DNA of 64,000 nt from Marthasterias glacialis (taxonomy: Eukaryota; Echinodermata; Asteroidea; Forcipulatida; Asteriidae). Under the pieces are notes generated by a model that was given only the letters and a program-made list of their open reading frames with translations, made no database searches and had not been told where the DNA came from. Made by a program: the position numbers and the translations under genes. Location: NCBI GenBank assembly GCA_911728455.2, contig OU452230.1, forward strand, positions 11,470,377 through 11,534,376, read 5' to 3'. Below are positions 12,901 to 23,231 of the stretch, piece after piece (the stretch's first letter is position 1; the number at the start of each line of letters is the position of its first letter).

Positions 12901-15900
12901 TTACGTAGAGCTGCTTTAGCAGACAATAGTTTTAAATCGTTTTCTGCTAAGCAAAAAGAATTGCCATTATTTTTGGCTGGTAAACTTATTCTGGTAAGCA
13001 AAATTGTTTTGTGCTTGGCTACTTTTTGTCCCCAAGCAGCTCTATGAAATCGGGCCGTGGTTGTAAGAACAGAGACTAAATACATACTTAATTTATGTAA
13101 ATAAAAACAAACAAACAAATAAACTCATAAATAAATTACTACTTCAAAAGTTTTAAATTTAAATAATGCTACATTCAAAAGCATAAAATATGTGAGAATA
13201 AAACCAGCTTTTAAGAGAAGAAAAAAGAAAACTATGTGTAACTAAAATGCACAAGGCAGTTCAAAATATGAAAAGAGTTACTGAAACCCAAGATATATAG
13301 ACACATCAACACACTGTAAATGAATAAATAAGTATGGCATTGTTCTCTTTAAGCTACTAATATTTTCTTACCATGATTTGAAGCCGAGTTTGATGCGTCA
13401 GAAACTCCACAGATGAAGAATTGTTCAGATCATTGGTGAATTTGGCAAGACGTGACTTGTACTCCACAATTGAAATAGTAAGGCCATATATTCTACCCTC
13501 TGGAATAGATCAAACAAAACATGTTGTTGTTGTCGAATTGTTAGTATTACTGATTTTCGATGAGTTTTTTATTAGTAGTAAACATGATCGTTAAACTTGT
13601 TATACGATTTACTGGAAATGACATGAAATGCCTGGTCGATTGGACCTCAAATGGCACAAAGATAAAGCAGGGTATAGCAATATTATTGTTTTACACACCA
13701 GTGTATTACATTCAAACAATATTGCCCATGATAGTTCAAAAGATTAGGGGGAAGTGAAAACATGTACATAAATCTGTTCTGTTTACGGGAAGCAGCTATG
13801 GCGGCCGTTTATGTCTGTTTGTTACGCATGAACATGTTCATAATGGATTACCGACCGGTGACTCATTCTATAAATTCTGCTTACATTCTGTGAAAAAAGT
13901 ACACATGACACCTTTTTCAGGATGATTGATACGATGCAATTTCTCACGCAGAAAAGCCAATCTTCTAGACACACATATGTACCATATGTATATGATAGCT
14001 TATCAATTTTGTATGTTTGGTAAAACAACTCGTAAAAGAAATCCTTGAAGAAATTGGTGTGATAGAAACAAATGGGACTGAAAAGGAAAGCAACAGAAGG
14101 ATTGTTTTACAAATTGGTTAATATTAAAAGTATTGTCTGATGCAGAACAACTTCTCAATGTCTATCTTACTTTTGCAATTGTCCGTGTTTCCAGTTTTGA
14201 ATCCACCAAGGGGGCAGCGACAGGTGTAGCCGTCTAATTGATTGATACACACTAACCCTTTGGCTGAACACTCCAACACCGTAGTAATGTCCTTACATTC
14301 ATTCACATCTGATGTCAGAAGAAGCACAGGACACTGGTTTTAACTTAATAACGATAGTCCATTTTATGATTTTATGATTGTACAAAGAGTTTGAAAAATA
14401 AGTTGAAGCTCAGCTGGCAAGATGTCCATGAAGATAATCTGGTTATCATGTATAATGTTTTGTATGCGTTCTACATGTTGGTTTAATTTTATGATTTGAA
14501 TTTTGTTTTGTTTTGTTACAAAAAGCGTTGACGTAGCCAATGGCCAAATTGAGAAAGTCAAATTCAATAGAAGATTAATTTAGTTTTAAGTTGTAAAATA
14601 TCGTGAAAATTTCCTTAGTTTTACTAGCAATTATTGTATGGCAATGGTAAATAAATAAACAGAGAAAGAAATACACTAATAAAGTATTTTACTCGCTACT
14701 TAAAAAAAACAATCTTCTTACTAGATTCACACAGTTTCCCATTCCAGCTCGTTGTACAGTTACACTCATAACCCTCATTTAAGACCGGAATACATTTGCC
14801 ACCGTTTGAACATGGTTGACTTTCACAACCTGTATCAGATACTTAAAAAATACATATATAATAAATATCACATAAATAATATACAATACAATAAAAATTA
14901 TTAGGTAGAAAAAAAGCTAAGGTAAGTTGTAGTTACATATACATTGGTGATTGTAAGGTTGATGAATTGTTATCCAAAAGCATATTACAATGTAGTAGTC
15001 AAGGATAGACAATCCTCCATTATGATTTATTTATGTATTTATCTAATTTAGAATAGTGTAGTTTGGGATACATGCATACATTGATGGTTTATTCATGCTC
15101 ATGCCACACAGGCCTGCGGGTACCTTTATTGGATCTTTATAAAGTTTACCATTTAAAACATTGGGTTGATCCTCCCACAATTCGTAACAGGTGTTTGGAA
15201 ATCGGACTGCCGTCTTGCAGTGGCACATAGCACCGTTTTGAAAAGCGATGTGGGACGATTTTGAAAATACGTCTAACTCAACAATGTGAGATAAATTCCG
15301 TATTTTAGTCAACAGGCCCGTCGCATTGTTACAACACAGTAAGTTTATTCTATACATTTAGGCAGACACGATAAATTAAGTATACGCATAGCATGTTGTT
15401 TGGAGACAAACATACTACATTGCTCACATCTTTTTCTTACTTCGCAAGACGTATTCGTTTGTTCCCCGAATGAAACAACCTTTGGGATCCTTTGTGCACG
15501 CCCCAGTCGAAAAAAAAGATGAATTAATAAAAAAAACAAATAAATTAATTAAATTAATAAAATAAATCGCATCAAATTATGACTTCCATTAGTTTCGTTA
15601 AAAAATTGGCACTTGAAACAGGTCAGTATAAAGAGATGCCTTACAACAAAAAACAAGTGAGATGAAATTACGGCTTTTTCACAGTCCCCTTTAAAATTTT
15701 ACCGTAGGTTGATGTGCGGAGACCAGACATTTATCGTTAGATATCATTTCTGATAATAGTACTGTAGTAGACATAGTGTCCATATTACCATAAAGGGACA
15801 CAGTGCTTTCACAACTCGTGAACTTTTGCTGTATGGAATAGCTCCTTATCCGTTTAAAGAGTTGTTTTTGCAATTAAACAGTGTGTGATAATTCACAAAA

Positions 15901-18900
15901 CATACATTTGCCTCTGGAACCACACTCTACCACAGAAACATCCTTTCCGCCATTTTGTTGAGTCAAAAATTTGGTTCTGCAAAATGGCGGACCGTGTATG
16001 TCACGTAATTAAACAAAAATCACACACTTTCAAGGGATATTTATTAGGTTAATTATATTCTACTTTTAAAATATTTCTCCAGCCATATGCATTACATAAC
16101 AAATGCTTCGTATAGCCCCAAAGCTCCCGATGTGAAGGCAACATGTTCTTTTGAGTAGTTCATTTTGGTTGGTGTTGCCTTTTAAAACACAAAATGATCT
16201 CTGTGATGGTGCCATCCGACATACCTTGTGTGACATATTCCGTGCTTGTCTCAGAGACGGATGCTGTACTTGTTTCCGTGGGGTTGAACGTGGTAACTTC
16301 CTGCGTGACGTTAACCGTGGAGCTCGTCGTGGTTCCGGCGTCTGTAGTCGGTGTTGCCTCCGGGGCGGAAGCTGTGGTGGTATCCTGCGTGACATTAACC
16401 GTGGAGCTCGTCGTGGTTCCGGCGTCTGTAGTCGTTGTTGCCTCTGGGACGGAATCTGTGGTGTTATCCGCGGCAGACACATCGCAGTTCATTCGTAAAT
16501 CCTGATTTGCTGCAAGCGCTATTTACAAAGAAATTCAGCGATATCTTTTAGAATCATTACCAACATGATTAATGATTGTCAGTGAACAAAATATTAATTA
16601 GCGTCCAATTTGTTCACAAGGTCTCTGCTGAAAAAGTGTTAAGCATTTTCACAGGAAAGACACCAGTTTTCCAATGATCAAGATTCCTCAGTAGTTTTGA
16701 AGGAAACACAAACCTTGGTTTAATAGTTTTTTCACTGGAAGGAAAATAATAAGAGTTGCCGATTGTGGTGGAAATAAAATTGTGAGCGCTGATACCCGGT
16801 ATGTCTTTTCTTTTTTCATGAGACAAAATTATAAAAAATTATGTTTTTATTCTTAATATTCCAATGAAGACTTCAACTTTTATGTTTCCCGCTCTGAAGA
16901 AGCGCAGAATTAATTCGTGTAATCCTGTACAATGGATATTAAGGATTCATATGAACGAATTTCCATTTTAGAATCGAACATTTTACTCACCCTGGTCTAG
17001 GTCGCAACGATTCACTAAAACATTCATGCAAGGGAAAACCTGTAATGTGAGATTGTACAGCCTGGGATCGTACTCCTTCAATTGGTCTCGCGTGCAGATG
17101 TGGTTATGTACGTTGTCAACAACACCCCTACATGTCTGAACATTGAAGAATGACTGTACCGCTTCAGCGAAGTATTCCGTGCTCTTGCTGATGGCATACG
17201 TATTTGGAAAGAGGTTGTCTTCTTTGGCCATGGCGTAGACATTTGCCAAGGTTGCTGAAAAAGATGGGTCTATTCTGTTCAGAGAGATAAGGTGAATAGC
17301 GTGTGCGAATTCATGGACAAGAATATCCTCTTCGAACCAGCGGTCGTAATGGTACGAATAACACAACAGATTCTCCTCTGCGTTTGTGGTAATTGGAATG
17401 CTAGGTATACCGCCTAATCCACGTGCCCGGTCATCGTATATGCTGCTGTCTAGGTGGCTGTGTTCCGGTATTTGAGTTGTGCGTTCCGTTTCAGCAATTA
17501 CCCCGACCCGGCCGTACTGGTCAAACATGGCATCCCTAACGTCCTTACGATCCGCTAGAAGAAATCTAACCGTGTAGCATGCACGGATCAGGGCCTCATC
17601 CCGACTTACATTTGAAGATATAATGGGGATACCATAGGCGTGGGTGTACTTCTGATAGAACATGTCCAAGGGAAACTCGGCACGGATATCATCGGGTAGC
17701 GGGATGACGGTCTCGCAGGCCCAGGTATCGAGAGAGATCCCCCGGCCGGTCCTGCGTGCCTCACGGTGGTGAGCACCGCCAGGCAGTTGAAAGTCCTTGT
17801 CAAAGTCAATATCTGGAACATTATAAAAAAAAATAGAACCACAAGATATCCTAGAACACCTGAATACGTTTATCGAAGAGATTGGAAGGGCTTGTCATTT
17901 CGTGTCCAACGTTTTTGTTTCTGAGTTTTTTACCCGGTATACATTTTTAACCTACCGAATATGACACCAGACAGAATTTTAACTATTTCTTCCACGGCAG
18001 AGGAAGACATTACGGCCCAGTTTCAGCAGGCAATAGTCTTTAATAGTTTTTCTTACAGTGGTTATTCGGTCGAATTTAGCAACGGAACATCGGCCCTTTC
18101 CTCACTTATAAGACATTGGCTGAATACTGTTTTAGTTATAAAATAGATAAGGCCCAAATTCGAAGATATAGCACTGTTTCATTTACACAGGCTACTGTAG
18201 CTATATCAAAGTTAATAACCTATAAGTCATCAAAGGACATGTATAATTTGTTGAGTTCGGTTTTTATTGTCGCGTATTTCATGCACATAAACCAAATGAA
18301 ATTGTGCAAAACTTCATTTCATTGTATACAAAAGTTAAGCAATACATTGATATAACTACAGGTCGGTGGACTGTACATACATGTAGGCTTGCTTTATAAT
18401 AATACACACAGTTATGCATAAAGAGATGTACACTGGCTTTCCAACCGAAACTCAAATACACAGAAAGCAATAGCTGTCATGCGGGTTGATTCATTCCTCC
18501 GATTGCCCTGAGGCCGCTGTAAATGAATGACCCGAGGTGTTTGCTTTCTTCTTGGCGAGTGTTGAGCTACCTAGGGCTGCACTGCCTTGTAAATAGGGTG
18601 CGGAACTAAGAGCAATTCATGTCTTCTAATCATGGCCGACTATGGGGATAATGCCACAGCATGGTTGGTTCATCATCTCCGTGCTGTGCAGACACCTCCT
18701 ACAGAGTATAGTCGCACACTGAACAGTACAACCTGGGCATTAGAGCTTCGGGATGCCCCTTTTTTGTGGAAATGAAATAATACGGGTATGCCTACAGTCT
18801 ACACCATAACGTTGATATTAAACCAACCGGTTTTTTCAGAGCCACCATGCTGTAATGAGATTTAACTCGTATTAATCTATCCCGTGCAAAGCTTTCTACA

Positions 18901-19020
18901 AAACATTTACACGTACTTACCAAAAACATGATATTGATTGTGTACAGGCAACGGTACACATTCCCCGAACAGGAACACTGAAGTTATTGCGAAGAGACAG
19001 GCAAGCGCCAATGTATGCAT
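8851..19020 (-). CDS. P1: membrane metallopeptidase-like protein with mucin, EGF, SEA and EGF domains (738 aa, 11 exons)
   Basis: Exons (minus strand, 5' to 3'): 18921-19020, 16991-17812, 16225-16518, 14722-14829, 14171-14308, 13372-13499, 11888-12095, 10380-10449, 9625-9674, 9134-9353, 8851-8929. All borders are GT/AG, the phases match and the total is 2217 bp ending in TGA. Residues 1-33 are a signal peptide exon. Residues 34-307 are the peptidase domain, with HEFAH at 200-204 and a downstream TEYFAE (Glu246 or Glu250 as third zinc ligand), so gluzincin-like. Residues 308-405 are Thr/Ser-rich, 406-441 EGF, 442-487 Ca-binding-type EGF (starts DVNEC), 488-599 SEA split over two exons, 600-638 EGF split over two exons, and about 655-675 a membrane helix followed by basic WRRK and a tail of about 63 residues. 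Likely a type I ectopeptidase on an epithelial surface. The peptidase family assignment is from motif layout only; substrate unknown. An unseen extra exon cannot be excluded. Confidence 0.85.
8930..10379 (-). other. P1 introns 8-10
   Basis: Apart from exons 9 and 10 this is intronic. It holds a (CAAA)n tract at 9097-9130 next to the exon 10 donor and a C12/A30 homopolymer pair at about 9869-9912. No other exon seen. Confidence 0.5.
9097..9130 (-). repeat. (TTTG)n microsatellite beside P1 membrane exon
   Basis: TTTG repeats (minus strand) begin within a few bases of the exon 10 donor. Similar tracts follow the membrane exons of P3 (31525-31578) and P4 (41463-41519). Confidence 0.7.
11424..11830. 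mobile_element. Family A MITE with a triplicated 35-bp end
   Basis: A 35-bp unit (ATTCAGATGTTTAAAGACAC plus TATATAGGATTAAAC) occurs three times at 11424-11524. The last copy runs into TATATAGGATTGGTAA, whose reverse complement (TTACCAATCCTGTATA) lies near 11812-11827. Confidence 0.6.
12891..13056. mobile_element. MITE family C, copy in P1 intron 6
   Basis: Left end CGCAATTACGTAGAGCTGCT and right end AGCAGCTCTATGAAATCGGG are inverted repeats. The interior has TGCTAAGCAAA-type subrepeats. Related copies or ends: 8400-8432, 30004-30167, 32607-32798 and probably 49897-50090. Confidence 0.65.
14830..16224 (-). other. P1 intron 3 with unassigned open frame
   Basis: Holds repeat B (15900-16165) and a 104-residue minus-strand frame (15043-15357) with seven Cys and a segment [12 protein letters not shown] do not recognise it and see no good splice sites joining it to P1, so it is not included in the model. 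Confidence 0.35.
15900..16165 (+). repeat. Interspersed repeat family B, copy 2
   Basis: Diverged second copy of the repeat at 7740-8010. It ends about 60 bp beyond P1 exon 3, inside intron 3. Confidence 0.6.
16519..18920 (-). other. P1 introns 1 and 2
   Basis: On either side of the peptidase exon. Nothing recognisable beyond AT-rich DNA. Unlike P3 and P4, intron 1 carries no tRNA-derived SINE. Confidence 0.5.
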
Positions 19021-19104
19021 AACTAGGTGCAATGTACAATTTTCTTGGGTGCACTACTGTCAATGTTCTAGGACGAGACGAACCGTTTCGCACTGAGATT
19101 TTGT

Positions 19105-19111
19105 TTTTATA
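19105..19111 (-). promoter_or_regulatory. TATA box of P1
   Basis: TATAAAA on the minus strand, 85 bp upstream of the P1 start codon. P3 has the same motif at an almost equal distance, which supports both starts. Confidence 0.5.
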
Positions 19112-21689
19112 TCCTGGTGGATTTTTTCCTCCAAAAGAAACAGTCACTGTCAGTGAAATTCCAGAGTGTTTTTCGTTAGGTGATTCCCACGCGCTTGAAT
19201 GCAGGTCAGACTGTTTTTGAGTTGTTGATTTGAGCACTGCACGGTACGGAAATGGCTTTTGATACGATCGGCGGCTAGATACAATACACACGTAGCAGTC
19301 GACAGTACTAAGAAATAAAGAACGCTATTATTATTCTAGCAAAAGGAAATTTGACAGAACCCGGATGTATTGACATAACACTTTTGGTGATGTTATTCAT
19401 GAACTTGGGCACTGAGCGAATCAATGCAGGCAGGTACTTTTATAGGGTATCACCAGTGAGCGGTAATCTTTTCACACACGGGAGGTGGGTTTCCATGCGG
19501 GGACCTCCATGTGTGTACCTCGATGTTTGGGGGAAGGGGGGGGGGGGCGGTGAGCTCTGTGTGCAACTCTGCCTAACAGTGAGCGCATAATGGGCGTGTC
19601 AAAATTGCATTGATGACAACGGGTATACTTGAGAGACGTTGACTGTTGCCCGTCACTGTCCTACGTCTGCTTCGACAGTTGTCGTCGCCCTTTATGTTCG
19701 TGGTGGACGAAGGAGACGATCTGATACTGCGTTTTTTTTTTTGTTATAATTGACTATTGAATGTATGGTAGGCGAGCTTTTGTTCGGTGTAGTTGTCCAT
19801 GGTCACAAAAGTAGTTTCACACGTACGTGACCCAGTTTTTGTAAACAGCAATGGAACGTTGACAGCACTCTAATTGACACAATGCTTGTTTATGCCGATT
19901 GAAATACCTTAATCGTTGATAAAGGTTTCTTACATCGTTATTTGTAGAAAGTACAGACGCTGTTGCTATAACCTCAGCATTCTGATAAAATAGACAGAGC
20001 TGGTTTACTCACTATTCATTAAATTATAGGCATGGTGTTCATTTTATTTACAACCCGATTCCAATCGGAGTTTTCTGATTTTTGTTTCAAATTGAAAACA
20101 AAAATGTTCACGAATTTTGTTTGAAGATTCACGAAGCAACATCGGAACTGTTTAACTCTAAATCGTCGACTCAGTGTTATAAGTTCGTTCGTACACTTTG
20201 AATGGATTTCATAAAATTGATATGATGAATTGATACAATTTGAATGAACTTCATAAAAGTTGTTTTGCATATTGAGTAAAGTTAGGTGATTGTTGTCAAC
20301 AATAAATCCAATGTACCAGCAGTTTTGGTGAAGATTCAGGGTGTCAACAATTACCCTTTTATCGTCCCGAAAGTATTGTTTGGCAAAGATATAAACATGA
20401 ATTTGATGGAAAAAAAAGAAAAAAAATAGTTGTGGTGTTTGATTTCTTCTAATTTATTGCCATTTGAAGATTGAAGGCCATGTTTAGTATTGCAAATAGG
20501 AATTTTCAAATAAGGGCCATATATTATAGCACCGAGCCAACGATTTATCCAATGAGGCTTGTTGTCTGTCACGGAAATATACCGATTCATTAAGCCCCAC
20601 CCACTGTGCACGCGCGCCATGTGCACTAGGTGTGTTTGTCGGACTTTTGGTTGTGCAATCACGTCTGTGATTGGTCAATACAGCAAGGGCGTGGCTTAAT
20701 GGATCGGTCTATTTAATATGACCGCGTCCGAATCATGCGACTTCGTCTACGGCTACCTTGGAGAAACGGACTTTTCGGCGTTCCGGTCGTAGCCACTGCT
20801 GAAGCGTGTCTCGAATATCGACTGCAGTCAGAATGAGGTGACCTAATAGTGATTGTTTGTTTCAACTACAAACAATTCAGTTATCAATTTATTACCTCAC
20901 TAACGAGCAATTAGCAACGAAATGTAAGTGTCATTGTTGACAGATACCAGCATATACATGTTTAAAAGATAACTCCTTCGAAACCAGGATCGGTTGTGAC
21001 TCATGACAATTTGCAAGTAGGTCATTCGTCAGTACTTGAAGTATTTTAATGGGATTTGACTTTACACTTTTTGATAAGAGCTTTAATTATTAAAGAAGCT
21101 TTGCAGGTGCTGCTGTATTTTTTAAACCCAAAACAAAGAGGTACCTCTGGGTACTAGACTTCAAATAAAATCGAAATTTTATGATGAATAGTAAATACAC
21201 GCTCTTTGATTCATTGCAAGGTATATTATCACGAATAATAGAGTTGGAGTTTAATGCTGTACTATTAAATCACTCTCTCCTCCCTCCCCCTTTTAACACT
21301 AGAGTTTTGAAAATGTGACCTTTGACCTCTGCATTGTGGAGCAAATACAACCAAAAGGGGAATGCAGATTGAACTGGTAAAGGCTCCTTGATTTTTTTTA
21401 AGAGTAAAATATTTACCATTCTCTATAGAATCAATTGACACACATGTAACCAACCTGTACAACTTGGCGGTCACGTATTGAAAAACGATATGTTTCGTGG
21501 TTGGGTTCGGCTCGGTTACATTGATATAAATGGAAGAGGGTAACGTTTTATTAACTGTCTGTTGGTATATTAAGACAACGAGTTTAAGGTTATTTAAATT
21601 TGGCTTGTATATCGTAATAAATATTTCACATTTTATGTATACAGTAACTATACTCTCTTCAAGTTTTCGAATCAAATTTAGTCTATTCG

Positions 21690-21790
21690 ATTGAAACTAG
21701 GGACAAACTGCAAAAGATTTGTCCCTGGCCTCAATCGAGAAGAGTGATTTCAATCTAACTAGAGTGATTTTCAATCTATTTTTTTCAGAG
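21690..21790. repeat. Short hairpin repeat family D
   Basis: GAAACTAGGGACAAACTGCA followed by TTTGTCCCTGGCCTCAAT forms a hairpin, then AGAGTGATTTTCAATCTA. Other copies are at 44855-44960 and, in inverse orientation, 6005-6120. Confidence 0.6.
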
Positions 21791-22139
21791 AGTAGGCCAA
21801 CATTGTGCAACATGCATCGCAATTCACTCTACAAAAAAATCGCCTAGATTTAATTTTCAAATCGGGTAACCATTTCTGTAGCTTTTCCTTTGAGTTCACC
21901 TGAAGTTCACATTTTCATTTCCATTCCAACTTTCAGATGTTTGACCTCGTGAACTGACAAGTTACTAACTATACACTAATAAAAATATACGGGGAGTTTT
22001 ATGTGTACATTAGGTGACTTGCATGCATACATTCCAGATTAGTTTATGTACGACGGATGGGGATATCCCGTCATGTTATCACATCCCTTCATCACACTTA
22101 CTGTCAACTTAATTAAATAAAGCACGCGGAAAACATCGG

Positions 22140-22420
22140 TAATTATCGAAGACCAGTATACACACTTTGATCCATACATGAAGTAATAAACTTGTGAAAA
22201 TTTAAGCTCAATTGATCATCGGAGTCACGAGAAAATAGTGAAAAACCCCATTAAAAGTTTTCAATCTTTTCCAACATCGGGTTTAGCATTCGCGAAAAAA
22301 CTAATTGTTTTAATAATTTATGGACAAAGAAGCATTTCAAGCCAAACTATCACGGGAAGTGTTACACAACGACAATCGGATTAATAATTCAAACAAACCA
22401 AAACCACATTAAAAGTAACC
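22140..22420 (+). repeat. Interspersed repeat family A, copy 3
   Basis: Contains GACCAGTATACACAC, the block AGCTCAATTGATCATCGGAG and TCACGAGAAAATAGTGAAAA, then CAAACTATCACGGGAAGT. Diverged relative to 26060-26375. Confidence 0.55.
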
Positions 22421-23231
22421 CACACTGCACATTATAATTCATTACCTATTCTGATATGTCAGTGACAAAACTAGGGCAACATTTATTGGGGGCACAAGGG
22501 GGTGCACCATTTTCTCTTTGGTTCATTTTTGGCGAATTAAAACTGAAGTTTCTGTTTGTATTTTTTCCTAAACAAGCCCCTTTCCAGCGCTCTTGTTATG
22601 AGATAAAGTCATGTGGATGTCAAATCAAATAGGCCTATACATTGCGTGTAAATAGAAAAATGTTTTTAAAAACATTGAAATTATCACATAAAAGTTGATA
22701 AAGTGTAACATTTTTATTCTGGTAATTTTTAATCTCAAAAGTGCAGATTTCAAACGGGAGAGGGCACGAAAATCAAGTCGGAGGGCGCATGCTCCCCGTG
22801 CCCCTGGGTAATATCAAACAATTACTATTAAAAATGTTTCCACCATAAGCTGAAACTGAATAAATTTACAGTGCTGTAAATTTGAGATTTTAAGACAATA
22901 CTTTATCACTCGTGATAACGGAAGTTTATATATTTCTTATCACCCGCCGTTCCCACAAAATACAGTCGGTATATATGCGTGACCTGTTTACCAGTCTCGA
23001 TTTTATCCGAATGAGTAGCATGGATGCAGAACAAAATGGCTGAATAGACCACTTGCATGTCACGTCACAAGCTCAAACCGCGCCCCCACCGCTGACATCA
23101 AAGGAAAGCATATCATTGGCTGAGTTGAGAGTTGTCAACGATTTATAGTATTTTCATTTTTAGTGTACATTTTCTACCCGTGTATAAGAATCACATCACG
23201 GTGAATATAAACTGATTGAGGAGTTTGACTG

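Larger units (their letters stand above)
10450..14721 (-). other. P1 introns 4-7 with repeats
   Basis: Outside exons 5, 6 and 7 the DNA is intronic. It holds a family A element with tandemly amplified end at 11424-11830 and a MITE at 12891-13056. No further domain exon was found on either strand. Confidence 0.45.
19112..23231. other. Intergenic stretch between P1 and P2
   Basis: No coding exon recognised. It contains a G run near 19540, a possible TATA-type promoter region at about 20665-20925, hairpin repeat D (21690-21790), repeat A (22140-22420) and a G-rich dispersed repeat at 22450-22810 related to 50515-50640. Confidence 0.45.
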
